From Cliona cf. orientalis (lineage: Eukaryota; Porifera; Demospongiae; Clionaida; Clionaidae): a DNA stretch of 64,000 nucleotides. Both the position numbers and the translations under genes were made by a program. The notes below the pieces were generated by a model. It was not told the origin of the DNA. It was given only the letters and a program-made list of their open reading frames with translations, and ran no database searches. The stretch lies in the NCBI GenBank assembly GCA_963930775.1, contig OZ005696.1:1612001-1676000 (forward strand), written 5' to 3'. Of the stretch, positions 21,429-36,400 are shown in pieces; within the stretch, counting starts at the first letter, position 1, and each line of letters starts with the position of its first letter.

Positions 21429-24426
21429 TCAATATGTCCGAGTCCAGTCATCCGATTCCCATACCAGCATGAAACCGGCATCCATCTGGTTCTGGGCCTC
21501 AGTGCCATCGTAGTAGGACCTGAATCCATTGCCAAAGCTTAAAAGCTGGTTGAAGTGAGAAGTGGGAGACAGTGAGCCAAGAGAAGACGACCTGGAGAGG
21601 GCCGGAAAAACAGGAATCAATCTTGTCTTTTACATGCAAGCATGCATGATGATAGATACACACATGCATCTAGTATCTACATATGCATGACAAGATGCAT
21701 GGACAAGTGCATCCCAATAATTAATATTAACATTTTGTTTGCCCCTTTCATCATTAGGCTACCTTATGATCATCTACATCGATGATTTGCCTATAAAAAC
21801 TTTGGTAGCTAGGTGATGGCAAATAAATGAACACACACGGTTTTGTACCTGCGTAATATGCTCAAAAGTGGACTAGGCCCTTCACTGGAATGTAATATGG
21901 AAGCTTCAGAATTGGTTCTAATGAGAGAGGATGGGAAGTCTCCACCAGCTGTGTCGAGCTGCTGTTGAAGGAGAGCCAAGTTGAGAGAGAGGAAGGAGCT
22001 GACAGTACCACGATGGCAGTCAAGGAAACAAAGAAGGTTGAAATTAAGTGCATTCATGATGAGGATCTTTCCCGACTTCAGTCCAACATAGAGCTGGAGC
22101 TGAGAGTAGTGAAGAGCAGTGATGTTGCACTCTATATGTGTGTGTGAGTGTGTGTGATGATGAAATTAAATTAAATTTTTGTAACGGTACTGAAAGGGGA
22201 CGGGTTTTTTTTTAAAAACTAATATTATCGTACCTTCTCCTCGTTCCAAGTGCTCTTCACAGTTAAAACTATCCCTGGCCGTCTTGTCCTCGGTATTCCA
22301 CCTCGTCACGTACTGCCCATGATAGAGGGCCCCATACACACTGACCACGTCCGGCAGTGCAGTGGCACCGCTGCTGCCGTCGGGATATCCCCCCGCTACT
22401 CCTCCTCCAACAGACTCTGAATTCACTCCATAGATCAGATGAGCATAGCTGAGGTAAGCCACATAGCTAGGTACACGAGAGAGATCAAGAGGATTCTGAA
22501 TGAAAGTGATGACTTCCAGCGTCTCGGCATTTAGAATAGTTATAAGTCCGTTCTTCTGTCCCACCCATAGCTCATAAATTGGCCCACTGGACTGCGGACC
22601 TCTTGGCTGCTCGACGTTAAATGATGGGGGCTGCAAATCGAGCGAGTTGAGAGATCTATCGGACATGCTCTGTAGTGGGGGGTTAGCCTCGCTGCCGGCG
22701 CCTGCCGCACTGGCCGAGTCAATCCTTGGAATGGCCAGCAGACAGGATGAGGTCTGTGTGGAGTCCATGTACGCCATCAGGGGGTCGAGAGTGATACAGG
22801 CGGGGAACTGGGTGGTGAGGCCTGAGGGTAGCTCATCGTTGTACATGAGCACTGAGCCGTCGTCCAACCCAAGGTAGACCTTTCGGAGGGAAGCAATGTG
22901 CACTATGCTCAGGATCTTCTTATACTGCTTCACCCATATCTAAGACATGGGAAAGAAATATCTGAATGAATGCTTTGGCCACATTCTAATATTTAAATTT
23001 TAAATTTTAGTTCCAGCAGGGAATTCCTAACTTGGAAACATAATCATTTTTGTTAGCAAATAATAACATGACTGGAGAGATATTCACTAGCAATACCACT
23101 GATTTATGTACCTGCACGTGTGGTCTCTTTGACGTCGTATCAAACATCATGAGATAGCCAATCTCAAATCCCATCCACACCTTATCACGTACCACACACA
23201 TGCTCAGGACAGGGGAGTCCCCCACCTCCACATCCTGTGACAGCGTAAGAGAACAAGGCATACAAAGTAGATCACGATTAATTATTTCACAGTCTGCATA
23301 ATTATTATTACCTCAATGTTTGTGAATTTGCCGGAGTAGTCGATAATAGTGGCCACAGAGTGTCTGGCGTTGCTGGTTGCCACCCAGAGTTCAAAGGTCG
23401 GCTGCTCGTCGTCGGAAAATGATGCTGGTGAATACTGAGGGGAAAAAGCAACACAATCACTAATCTGAGTGTGATCAAAATTATAACAAAATGTGCTAAA
23501 ATGTCATCAGATAAAAGCTTGGTACACTGTATTGCTTTAATAATAAAATGTACTTTGGGCTATAATATACCTTAGGGCTACGATTATTTGCGGGTACAAA
23601 TCTTAGCGGATTTTGGAAATAGTGTGTTTAGCGGGTACTCATTTTAGCGATTTTTCAAAATTAACATTCTATTTATTCGAAAATGTCGAAAGTTTTAATA
23701 TTCGTGGGTACAAATATTAGCGAAAATCAGGCAAATCGCTAATTTCGCTAAATTTAGTACCCGCAGACAAAAGTGTCCTTAAGGTACATATATAACTCTT
23801 ACTTGTTCTCCCATTCTTGGTGACCATCTGTACTTGCTCCGAGGTTCGTCTGATGAGAACCTCGGCTGATGTGAGGGAGTGAGAAACGGAGGCGTGGCAC
23901 TCGCCGTAGAACTGGTCGTCCGACGATTTATGTCCGTCGACTGATTGCCTGCCTCAGTGTGAGGGGCTGAAATAGATGCTTCTGTTGTCGGTGATATAGG
24001 ATATTCCTTGTTTGTCGGTTTAGGGAATGGCTTGCTCATTTCAGTCTCGCTAACTTCTGAAACTCTCGATGATGCGTATGCTGAATCGCCAGCCATTGTT
24101 CTTATATTAGGAGTAGCAGAAAGAAGGCTACCTCCAGATTCACGCCGATCCATGTGACTACTGATGATGCCACTTGATCGCGGTGATACTCCACTTGATC
24201 TATAGGTGATACCATTGGCCTCAGAGTAGACGTGAATCGAAGTCGGCTTGTTGCTATACAATCCGCTCTCTTCCTCAGTGACTTTCTTAAGGAGAGGGGG
24301 CGTGGCGGCACCTGTGCTTGATCCTAAGCTGGGGTTAAAGGGTGGAGGACTCATGATATGGTGACTCTTTCTATGCCTGAAGGTAGGCTGATAACCAGTG
24401 ATCACCCTAGCACATGTAGCCGTCAC
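21429..24426 (-). other. LRRK: LRRK C-terminal linker and WD40-like propeller exons
   Basis: Exons 24-29. Exon 24 (23803-24426) is a Ser/Thr/Pro-rich low-complexity linker. Exons 25-28 show propeller-like strands such as [62 protein letters not shown] and [14 protein letters not shown], as in the LRRK WD40 domain. The last exon ends [18 protein letters not shown]. Confidence 0.85.
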
Positions 24427-27400
24427 CTGGGGGGGGGGGGGGGGGGGGAGAGAGTGAGAGATTAAATATAGCTAGCATAAGGTAATGTAGGGCATTGTGG
24501 GTACCATACTTAATATAATAGAATGTATGGAAAAAATCAATTTTGAAAAACGTCCACTTTTCTGGTAAAGGTCGTCAATTGTTCCATATTATTATTGTAC
24601 ACGTTATGAGAATTCGTAAAATGCTAGATCATACATTATACTAGCTATGGTATTGTAGGGTAATGAAGGTAATGTACCTGTCCGGCATCACACACTCTGA
24701 TACCATCCAGCAGCTTTGGAAAATGTAGTGTGTTGCATTTCTCGATGATTTCATTTCCTGTTGGTCGATCGTCAGGATTCTCCTGCCAGCACCACACCAT
24801 CAGCTCACGAAGGAGAACGGGACACGGAAAATCCTTTAAAATGCGTATGGATGTGTGCATATAGATTGTAAAGCATACATAAATGTAATTTGGGATTTCT
24901 GCAGGGAAATCATTGCCATATCATCAAGTTATGGGCATACAAACAAATTTATATCCTGATTCAGGACCACAAGCAGTGAAGAAAAGGATCCTTCAAGTTA
25001 TAAGGCTATGTAGCTAATACGACTCTGTCAAGCTCACTTTTCGTTTCAGTGATGGTCTCTCTCCTTTCTCATTCGCCTGGTTTGCCTGCTGAGCATTGAG
25101 GTCGACATAGGGAACATGAAGAGTAATCAGCTCGTACATGAACATCGCAAAGGAGAAGATATCAATCTGACAGTTGTACACCTAAAAATTAATGGTAGAG
25201 CAATCAGACAAAAATGAGTAAAACTGACATAATACAATGTACATAATATATTATATCATTGAGTATAAATTATAATGGAATTGCAAGACTTAGTGTACCT
25301 CCTTTCCCTGGTATTTCAGCATTTCAGGGGCCATAAATCCTGGGGTTCCCACTAGACCCCTTGCCCCCTGCGTAGCAACAAACTGACTGATTCCATAGTC
25401 GGAGAGCTTTACTAGGACGTTGGTGGTTCCATACACTGGAATGGGATCTTGGGCATCCGGAAATTTCCATACCAGGACATTGTCACTCTTCAGGTCACGA
25501 TAGATGATTTTATTGTCATGAAGATACTGTAATGCACCGGCAACCTAATGAAACAAAGTGATAAGCATAATGAAATAGTCTATCCCAACTCTAAGCATAA
25601 TGTAAGAGTAGGTAAAGGTCGTCAGGAGAAAACGACTTGCTTGATGTATAGATTAACCCAACTAGCCACTGCTGGCAATTCATATTATACTCTAATGCTT
25701 CCTGATTACAATGATTACTATCACAATAATTATTGTACTGTACCTGAATCACTACTTGTTTGGTGACAGAGATGTGAAGGTGAGCGTGTGCTTCAGAATA
25801 GTCACGTAGCATGTCCTTGATGCTCCCGAGAGGAGCCAGCTCCAGAATCAGCCCAAGAGGTCTCATCATCACTCCGTGCAGCTGGATGATGTGAGGATGC
25901 TTGAGAGGAGAGAGGATGGAGAGTTCCTTTTTGACGCCAAAGAAGCCGTCGATGATGGAGCGACGTGTGACGTCGGCATTACGTGAGAACACAGACTGCG
26001 TGTCGGGATCAATGGGATCTTCAATGGAATGGTCTTGTTCAGCGTCTTGGAAACGCCACTCCTTGGTCAGCGCTTTGAACGCCACATCAATCTCCTCTTC
26101 ACCCTTTTAGCATGGTGCATGCAAATAATTACAACAAAATATCTAATAGTAAATTGGTGGATAAAAATTTTTTATAGATTGCTAAGTGAGGGCCTATAAT
26201 TTAATTACATGGGTTTGGCTTCAGGGGCTATGAAACAATCATCTAATTATTACAGCGGTCTTATTGCATAGGCTGCTACTAAACTGAGATACGCTTGCAA
26301 TAATATCACGAAACCGGAATTATTATTATTATTATCATTATACCTTGTCCGACGTTTTCTTCATCTTAGCCTTGTAGACAGTTGCAAAAGCTCCTTTTCC
26401 GATGCTCTCACCTCTCTGAAGCTTATCAGACTTCATTAGGATGTCGTGACCTTCAGTCATAAACATCTACAGTGAAGAAAAGGAGAAGCAATAAACATTA
26501 ATAATTATTAAATTTTTGTACAATCTTAAGGGAAGATTCCCTGTGGGTAACTTTACCGTTAAATTTTGGTAAACTTCTTAATGTTTTGACTGGATGCTCT
26601 AGTCATCCTGAGTTTACCAAACAGTTAAATCTTAGTTTCTATGCAGATAGCAACTGAGAACGATATCACTTGGATTCGTAGTTTTATTATTAATTTTGTT
26701 AGCTCTCTATTAACAAATCAGGCAACTCACAGTATCAGGAGCCATGTACGAGAGTAGAATGTCTCCGTGGTCGGGGCACTTCATGGTGTCCTGGGTGCGA
26801 GCAGTCACGATGCACTCTTGGTGCTTGAAGGAATAGCAGTACTTGCGAGAATGCTGTCTAGATGTCCTTGGACTGGTCTGTGTATAGATATGTATAATAC
26901 ATAATAATATAATATTATATGCAATATGACATTCGCTTTGTATATACATTCAAAATTTCAGAAAGTGTACAAGGTTCATGATTTGCATAACAATTACCAC
27001 GATTTGCATGACTCGAATTGATAAGCTTATATTTTACAATCAATCCCAAACTAAGGCCCATGGAGTGACCAGTCTGGCATGCATTAGGTATGACATAAGA
27101 TGCACTCACCTGCATCCTGGTGTGTGTTCTTTCTGACTTCATGTCGCCCAAGTGATCTTGCCGCGAATGTTTGTTTGATCTTGTTGCACCGAGAGAAGAT
27201 GGAACACTCGCGGTGATGCTGAAGTTTGGATCCATGCTAAACACAGCAGTAGAGGAAGCTTCAGAAGGTGGTGGGTTCTCCTGAAGAGATGCCTATAAGT
27301 TTAAGAAAAACGAAACATGTAGCTTCATTCCAACTGCAATGCATAAAACAATGATACACAAATTCATGCTACATGTAGGTGATCAATATACTACACATGG

Positions 27401-30400
27401 TAGCTCTACAGCCACAATACCAATTTCACCAACAAAGCAAACTTGTCTCTAACCACAGTGCATTCTTTAATAGTAGAACACTTTGCAGTGTACGACTGTT
27501 TCTCTCAATTAATTGGTTTCCTACATCTTGATTGTACTATATATACCTGTGCCGCATCGGCTGGTTGTTGTTCCAAATCAGCTGGCAATCCTCTTTCCAC
27601 CCTCTCTTCGGGACTCAGCAGAACAGGATTATCACTAAAAGACCTCCTGAGCTGTGCCATGTCTCGCGCAGTATTCTCAGAACAGAACGGGCAAGGAATA
27701 ACAGAAGTCCGAGGTCTCACGCCTACAAACCAGTCTTCCACCAACAGCGATATGTGGTCGAATACTTTCGACATAAGCCCAGCCCTCATGATGTCATTCT
27801 TTTCTTCATCAATGATTGGAGTCGTGGAAGCTACTGCCGCTGCCACGGATGATAGCACGGAGTTTGCCTCAGGGGATAGTTGCTGTTGCTGTTGCTGCTG
27901 CGGCTGCTTATTCCCTGACGAGTGATTGCCAGCTGCTGCTCCTGCTAGCTGACTAAGCCTGCAACAAAAGTAGTGGTAGGACGATGGTACAATTAATGTA
28001 TATTGTGTACACACAGGTAACTAGATATTAATTTTAATGATTAATCCTGAGTGAAGGGGCGGGGGGGGGGGGGGGGTGGGAATCAATCTTTCACTGATAG
28101 CAGAATGTTATAATTCAAGCTCACACAGTCATTGCTCCCCCACCCATGAGAATATAATTTTACATAACACTGTATTCTGCCATCTACATCTGCTTCACAA
28201 GATAGTTACCGTGTTTATGCTATTAGAACGCAAGCCAAAAAAAATTACAATTTTAAATTTTGCGCAATTTTCTGGTAAAGGTCGTCACTCACTCCATTAA
28301 GATACACTATGAAATATCCTAGAACGCGAATTTTCTTGCTAATTAGATCACGCGTTTTATTAGCATAAACACGGTATAGCTACGTACATGTAAAATTACA
28401 ACCCACCCTTCACTGCTCCTAGCTCTCCGGATGCTTCCTGTTGATTTTGCTGCACTAGGTTTCAAACCTCCACCATCCTTAGCTGTGTCATCGTCCTCAT
28501 GGTAAAGTACACTATCATTCACACTGGATCCATTGATCTGTTCATCAATGCTCGTCAATGTTGGTCCTGCATGGAGCCCCACAGGTCGCTGACGATTGGC
28601 TCTCTTCATTCGAAGCCGCTCGATCATCTCATCCAGCTCAGACAACTTCAATTCCTTCGCTCCGGCTCCTTTATTCGAGTGCGGCAAATATCCACTAGCA
28701 GAAGGATTCTGTGCTCCATCCAGGATGTTACGTGGTGCTTCTGGCTCAAGGATGCTTGGAATGGGGGGAGGAACATTTGGTATGGCTTGCTCGTTGACTT
28801 TAACGTAGCCTGTACTACGCCTGGCCTTCTTGCGTCTTGCCTCAGGGTACTTCAAAATTGGGTAGATGTCTGGTACACTGATGTTGATGCCAAAGATACT
28901 CAGCTCGGAGTGGTGAACCCTCCACTTCTTCTCTCCATAGATCTTGACTCCGTCACAACTCTGAGCTTTTGGGAACATTCCACCATTCAGTTCCTCCACG
29001 GAAAGAATAGTCAGATTCCCATACTGCAGGATCATTCCCGTTCTCCATTTCACCCATGTCAACTGATCTGTGTCTGCATTACAACGTTATAATCAGTAAT
29101 ATGTGACACATGCTATTATGCTATATCGACATAAATTTTTCTTACCATCCTCAGAGAGGCCACACCCCTCTCTGGCAAGCGAGATGATGGTTGGATCAGT
29201 GAGCAATCGAGATATCAATCTGGGCCAGAAACCGCTCGGAATGAAAGGTATCACATAGCAGTGACGCAATGGAGGCAGCATTTTCTGCAAGTTACACAAA
29301 ATTTAGCATGCATGAGCAAATTTGAACCTACTAAATTTCAAGCACGAGTGATCTTTGACTGTTCACTATAATATGAATTTTTTTATGAATGTCATAATTA
29401 AGGTCTTAAGAGCACGTATGGTATGAAGAATTTATGTACATGTGTGTTAAAGTGCCGTGCCACAGTTGCTCACCATCTCCTCAGGGAACATGGTCTGGGG
29501 CAGGTTTGGCTTTTCAGGACTCAGAGCAGAGGGGATGAGTAGCTCTCCATTACCCAGCTCCACGGCAACTTCAAACGTGGTCAGCAATCGAATGTACTCC
29601 TTTTTCCAGTGAATAGGGAACTCCTCATCATTGAAGATCAGAGGAAAATCAGAAACACGCATCACACCTGAGCATTCAAACAAACCAGGCATTACAAATT
29701 TTCATTATTGAAGATAATGTCCGGGTTGGTGTAGCATGATCTAAATTGCTAGTTCTAGTATGGATCCCCAACTGAGAACTCAACCACTGAAAACCAGGCA
29801 AGCGAACAGAGGTGTTGCGTAATGATTGGTGTGTGTCTGTACATTGGATAACTCAGAACTACAGCTACACGTAGCTACCTAGAGTTGGTAGACTCTATAA
29901 GTAGGGGATGGCACGGACACTCCCACATACAAATACCCAAATATCTCAAAACAGGCAATTTTTGTGAACATTTTATACAATGTAGCTTTGGCCAATATGA
30001 AGCAGAAAGGTTAATTCACACACTTAATATCTTTAATAATTTTGGCGTTACGCTGAGCTACATTTAGCTAGCTGCTACATTCCGAGGGAACAAGAAATGA
30101 AAAGATTTATAAATTTACCATCTCTGACTAGAGGATTGATTTCTCTGACGGTCACGATGTGGGCCAGCATATCACAGAGCCACTGAGGATCCACGAAGTA
30201 CAGGTCGCTCAGCAGGGGGTCTTCATAGTGCAGCATCGTGCCATTGTCGTGAAGGAATCGAACAGCCTGCTCCAGTTCTCTGTCGAGAGCGTTGCGACTG
30301 ATGAGTGTCCGAGGATCAGCAAACACTGCCTCCCTGAATTGACAAAGCAGTGCATGAGCAATAATATTATTATGATATAATATGACACATAGAAATGATA

Positions 30401-33400
30401 AAGAATTGACGAGTCTACCACTATCAGTACATGCATAATACACTCGGATATGAATCATTGTTGTTATATAACGAATTATTATGAGATTTGAGTAAAACTG
30501 TAACACTTAACTATGTATTTTGCCCGTTTGAGGACTGCCTCGGGATTGGGTACAGCAGTGGATTCACAAGTATCATAGTACAAGGAGTAGCTAGTGCATA
30601 CATTGTTGACTACAGTCACCTTAGATCTTTGTAGGTGAGAACAGGAGGCTTGCCCTGCAATCTCATGACGAGAGAGATGTTTCTCACTGTATCCTCCAGC
30701 TGAAGGTAGGAGGCAGGAACCAACTGGTCCATCAGTAGGCGGTGCTCCGGGATTCGACCACACCCAACACCACGCCCAGCAACGATGCTTTCCTTCACTT
30801 GGCTGGCAATGTCAAAGATCTTATCACGTAGGTTCTTGATATGGTAGCCACTTTTGCAGCTAACAACAATGCTATGCATCACCTACATTATGCAAACAAC
30901 ATAGCATAAATGCATTATGATTATACTGTTCTCATTCTATACGTATAATATTATGTATGTAGTTTTAGACTAAGTTTAATGATTGCTCACTTGGGGAAAC
31001 CCTTCTTTTCTGTCGTCCAAAGTGCCATATGTCTTGTTGATGTAATTCTTTGCTTGCTCAAGCTCTCGGCGTAGTTTGCTGTTGAGTCTGTCCTCATGGG
31101 TTCCAACAATCACAACAGGAGAATGGGGAGCTCTTGCCTGTGTATAAAAAAAATAATAATTATGTGTGTACGTGTATGTGATACTATGAAGATATGTGAA
31201 CAGGGGGGAAGAGAGAGAGAGAGTCTCCCATCTCGATCCAATACACATATAGGGCTGCCATAATCTTTTGAAAATAAATCCTAAGGAATATACCCCAAAT
31301 CCTGAGATATCACAGAAAACACTGTACCTTATGGGATTAGAAGGCTTTAAAATCCTAATATTCCTAATTTGCATATGCTAATAAAGCAAAATTGATGCTA
31401 AAAATCCTAATATAAGGATAAAATCCTAATCTTTGGCAGCATTACACATAATCATACCTGAATATTGAGTAGCCATGGTTTAATCTCCTGAGCTCCCTTC
31501 ATTCCATGAGTGACATTCCAGACCACGAGATAGAGCGATCTTCGCGAGAGAAAGCACTGGTGTGTGGCATAGTACTCCTCTTGGCCACCAAAATCCCACG
31601 TCATGAATGTGATGCTTTTCAGAGCTGTCTGAGAATGCTGCACTCGCTTGTAGTAGGTCCAGTCACTCACCACGATTCCAACGGTTGAGATGTTGGGACG
31701 TTCACCTCTGCTGTACTTACTGCGCTCCATGATTCTATAGGAAGAGTTAACGACAACAGTAAAATTTCATTTACCGTAAATCTGGAAATTTTCATTGTAA
31801 AAATATTTTCGTAGTCGATGACGGCTACGAAAATTAATCTTACAAAAATTAGCTAACGCTAATGCGGTAAGGGGTCGTTCCTACGAAAAATTTTTTACAT
31901 GAAAATTTGTCATACGAAAGTTTCTTTACACGAAAATTTCCAGATCTACGGTATATAATATTATGACTGTGATAAAGTATTACCTTTGTAGAGCCCAGTT
32001 TTCTTGTACTCCTCTCTGTCCTTTCTCAGAGATCTTTTGCAAGAGTGTAGTCTTTCCCCTTGCAGCGTAGCCAACAAGCATTAACTTCATTCGGTGATAG
32101 GGGCGAGCCCTATAGATAATTAGAAATGAATCATCATTACATAATCCCACACAATTACAATAACATTATAATTAGCAAACCTTTGAAGCAAAGACCATAA
32201 AAATCCAATAATATCCTTCGTCTTGCCTCGCTCAATGATATTGTGTGGAGGACAGATGAGCTTGAGGCCAGTGAGCGGGAACTCCCACAGCTTATACAGC
32301 TTGCCCATTTCTGCAGGGAGGCTGATGATGGCATTGTTGGACAGATCGAGGGTGTTGAGCTCCGTCATCTCACAAACACTCTCGGGGACCTTCTCGAGCA
32401 GGTTGTGCGAGAGAACAAGTCGCGTGAGAAGAGGACATACAAGCTTCGACTTATTCGGTCGCTTTCCGTGGTGTGATCGAGAATTTGAGCCAGATGCTGT
32501 TGCAGCTGACCCAACTGTGGCGTTATTGTCTCCCTGATTATTGCCACTTCTAGCATTTCTGCTGTGTCGCACCCTAGTCTGAGGCCCAAAGAAATTGGCA
32601 GTTTCCAGCAAGCAGTGACTCATCTCCAAGACGGTCAAATTGAGAAGGTTAAGGTGAGCCCTGTGTGCACAGAAGGACACCTCGTCATTGTGAATGGTGA
32701 ACCCAGATTCATGCAGGACAGCTGGGTTAGTGCAGGGGAGTGGCTTGGCCATCATTTGTGGGCAGTCGAGGCTTTCGAGATGATTGTGGGACATGTTAAG
32801 GTGCTTCAAGGTGGATGGAAACGATCGAGGAAAGCAGATGGTATTGACTTCATTGTGCTCAAGTTCCAAGCGAATCAACTTTGGGCAAAGGCAGGCAAGG
32901 TTCTCAGGAATCTCGGAAATGTGGTTATTGGAGAGCTTCAAGAGTGCGAGGCCTTCGTATTCCTCATCCTGGGAGTCAGAGCTCTGCCACTCGATCGGTA
33001 AAAGGCCATTGGAGATATTCAAGCGATCCTGAAGTTTTGAAACGTGCGTCAGTTCGATGGCTTCATCTCCCTCACCCTTTTGCCCAGCATCGTTATCGGC
33101 CTCGATGGATGCCGTGAGATACTTGGGGACAGGTGTCTTCATGACATCATGCTCGGGGGACCTGGCTCCCTCTTTGTTTGGTGACTTTGAGCTCTAATAA
33201 TACAAATACAAAAAGTATTGTAAACTTATTCCAGTGCAAATAAAATATTAGCTGTGCTGTATAGGAGCATCATATGAATTGAACAATAAGCTAGCCTTAA
33301 AGTTTTCTTATAAGGACACTATGAATGATATTAATGATCATATAAAATCTTATTCCTGCCCACAGCTATTAAAATTATTATTCATGCAATTTTTACCTCC

Positions 33401-36400
33401 ATTGATTTAGGAGAAGCACATGTTGGAATGACATTACATTCGTTCATCACACGAGGCCAGTTGGTTGGGATGGCCTCAATCTCATTACAGTTACAGATGA
33501 AGGTGTGCAGCTTGGGAGCTGTCCACATAGAGAACGGTAGCTTCCTCAGGTGATTATGTGAGACATCCAAGTAGGAGAGCTTTGGAATACAAAAGATGAA
33601 ATCTGGCAGCAACACAAGATCATTCTTGTCCAGCAAGATTCTGTTGAGGGAGAAGCACGGCCAAGCGTAGTTGTCTTCAGACTGAATATACACCTTCTGG
33701 ATTTCGGGAAGGCTCTCCAATTCATTGTTGGAGACGATCAGTTGTTGAAGCTTTGGCAGGTAGAAGACCTCTTGTGGTAATGTCTTCAAGTGGTTGTTAC
33801 TCAGGTTGAAGCACGTCACAAACTCCATCACTCTCGAACTATCGATGTTCTGAGAGCAGAGAAACCGTGCTCGATGCAGAGCTCCAGAGATCCAATCGGG
33901 GTGCAGTTCTGTCAGTTGTAAGCTGGACCACTTTATCATGGCCATCTTGTAGCGTCGATCCTTCGCATTCTTTGGCGGTTTGTAGTTGTCATCATGCTTG
34001 ATCAAGCTACCAAGAAGAGGCACCATAAGCTCGTGATGATGGCGAGACGGTACACAGATACGAATGGCGTCATAGTGCTTATCTTCTGCCCCATACTCCA
34101 GAAGCAGGCTCAGAATTTGTGGATTCTTGTTGGTAGTTGCTTCAGAGAGTGGGGTACGACTGATGGCTACTTTATCCAGCTGAGACGGATCGAGTCGTGT
34201 GTTGGGGTTAGCTCCTCTTCTCAGTAGTAGCTGAACTGCGTCGGTACGGTTGAGGTAGACGGCGAGGTGGAGAGCGGTGTAGTTGCATTGGTTAGCATCG
34301 GCAGACAGTCTCAGTTCACGACTGTGCTTCAAGAGATAGTTCAAGATGCCGGTGTCGTTCACAGCCACTGCGAGATGAATAGCTGTATGACCGGACATCG
34401 TAGCCGATCCAAACTTTGCCACGCCATGGCTCATGCTGTCCTCCAGATTATTGTGGTGCTCGTGGCTGCTACTTGCCATACGCACATGGCGGTTGTGTGC
34501 CCATGTAACCTGCTGCTGGGCTAGGGCCTTGACAATGTCGAGCTGTCTGTGAGCCACAGCGATGTGAAGAGCATTGTAGCCTTCGCTCGTAAGCCTCAGA
34601 GCAATATCTGGTACTTTATCAACCAGTTGCTGGACTAAACCAAGCCTTCCATACCTGTGTGTGTGTGGGGGGGGGGGGGGGTATGATTCAGTAAACTGTT
34701 ATGAATGATGATGGTAAACTGTACTCCCTTTCTATTTGTAACTGAATATCAATTCCAGTATCCTGTACATACTACAAGAAACCCTTTGTAGGGAAATACC
34801 ACAACCACCACACTCCTACTGCACCCCCTGCATTATGTACTACCATCCACTCACCACATACCAATGACAAGCATGGCTTGTGACCATGCATGCAGCTAGT
34901 ATGTCGTTGAATAATAATTATTGTGGCATGCATGCATGTCACAACATCCACCATACTTGGTCATGTGCATTGTCACACATTTTAAGGGTCACTAGTATTA
35001 CTGATACACAAGGCTGCAAGGTCATGGCAAGAAGAGCTACATTTGTGGGCCTGGATCCGTTCAAGCTAAGCAGAGTGCACGTAACTGACAGAGAACTAGG
35101 CCATGGAGCCTACGCTGTTGTTATGGAAGTGGAGTACATGGGACTCAAGTGTGCTGGCAAGAAGATCCATGAACTGTTACTCAAGCAGGGAGAGATGAGC
35201 TACAGTATCCATCATTTTGAAGATGAGTGTAAAATACTCAGTCAAGTTCGCCACCCCAACATTGTGCAGTTTCTTGGAGTTTACTACCAGCAGGGAATGA
35301 ACGTTCCAATGCTAGTGATGGAGTTTCTTCCCACAAATCTGAGTTCTGAGATCAAGCTTAAAGGCATCCTCCCAATAGAGCTCAACTATTCAATCCTTCA
35401 CGACGTGGCTCTTGGCTTGCAGTACCTCCACATGAAGCATCCTCCCATCATTCACCGTGATCTCTCCGCCAACAATATTCTCCTCACGGTCAACATGAAA
35501 GCAAAGATCTCAGACTTGGGAATGGCCAGGATGATCGACATGAGCCCTCTACAAGTCAGTAAAATGACAGAAACCCCAGGGACTCCAGCCTACATGCCAC
35601 CAGAAGTAATGGTCGCCAACCCTGTATACGACACAAGTGTAGACCAATTCTCTTATGGCATCTTGATGATACACACACTGAGTGGCAAGTGGCCAGAGCC
35701 ACAGTGTTGCCAGATCAGAATGGAGGCTGGTAAAATGATCCCCGTCTCCGAAGCTGGTCGCCGGGAGGAGTACCTCAGTGACATTGGGCACAAGCACCCA
35801 CTGATGGAGCTGATTTTGAAATGCATCAGTAATGACCCATCAAGTCGAGCCAAGGCAACTGAGATTGTCGAGAAACTAGCAGATATGGTTTTTAGATTTC
35901 CAGACCCATTTATCACCAGGCTAAATTCACTCAGTGCACAGGAAACTGTCAGACAAATGAACGTTCGAAGGAGAACTGAATCGAGCCTGGGTACGAGGCT
36001 AACTCCAGTCAGTGCACAACAGGTATTTCAACCCTATAATTCAACGCAGATTACACTGTCAACTATAATAGTATTATACGCATTTCTTGTGTTCATTATC
36101 CAGCATCGATTGTCTGTAGCACAAGAAAAGTGGTTCTTCAACATCATTGACACAGGTAAAGCAGAGAGAAAGTGCAAGAAAGATGGAGACTTTTTGGTAC
36201 GAATTGACGGACACAATCAATTCCACATCACATGCCGATGGAATGGAGAAATGAAACACATTGCTATTGATGTAAGTAGCCAAGTTTCAAGGCTAGTATT
36301 TACATAATTGAGTATACAATGATACTGTACCTCTCTTTCTACTTTAGGATGCAATGCTGTCAAGATATCCAACCCTTAGAGATTTCATCAACTACCACAT

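Larger units (their letters stand above)
28407..32109 (-). other. LRRK: LRRK Roc GTPase and COR domain exons
   Basis: Exons 8-15. The Roc P-loop is [15 protein letters not shown] (GxxxxGKT at residues 1006-1013). The switch motif [10 protein letters not shown] is at about 1084-1093, and [11 protein letters not shown] supplies the base-recognition motif (THED in place of NKxD, as in other Roco proteins). The COR domain follows (for example [18 protein letters not shown] and [17 protein letters not shown]). Exon 15 continues into a long Lys/Arg/Ser-rich spacer. All GTP-binding motifs look intact. Confidence 0.88.

Noticed and set aside
34880..35023. In-frame upstream extension of dual-kinase gene 1
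   Set aside because: It starts at a non-ATG codon and has no similarity to the N-termini of the two related kinases, so the start was set at 35024.
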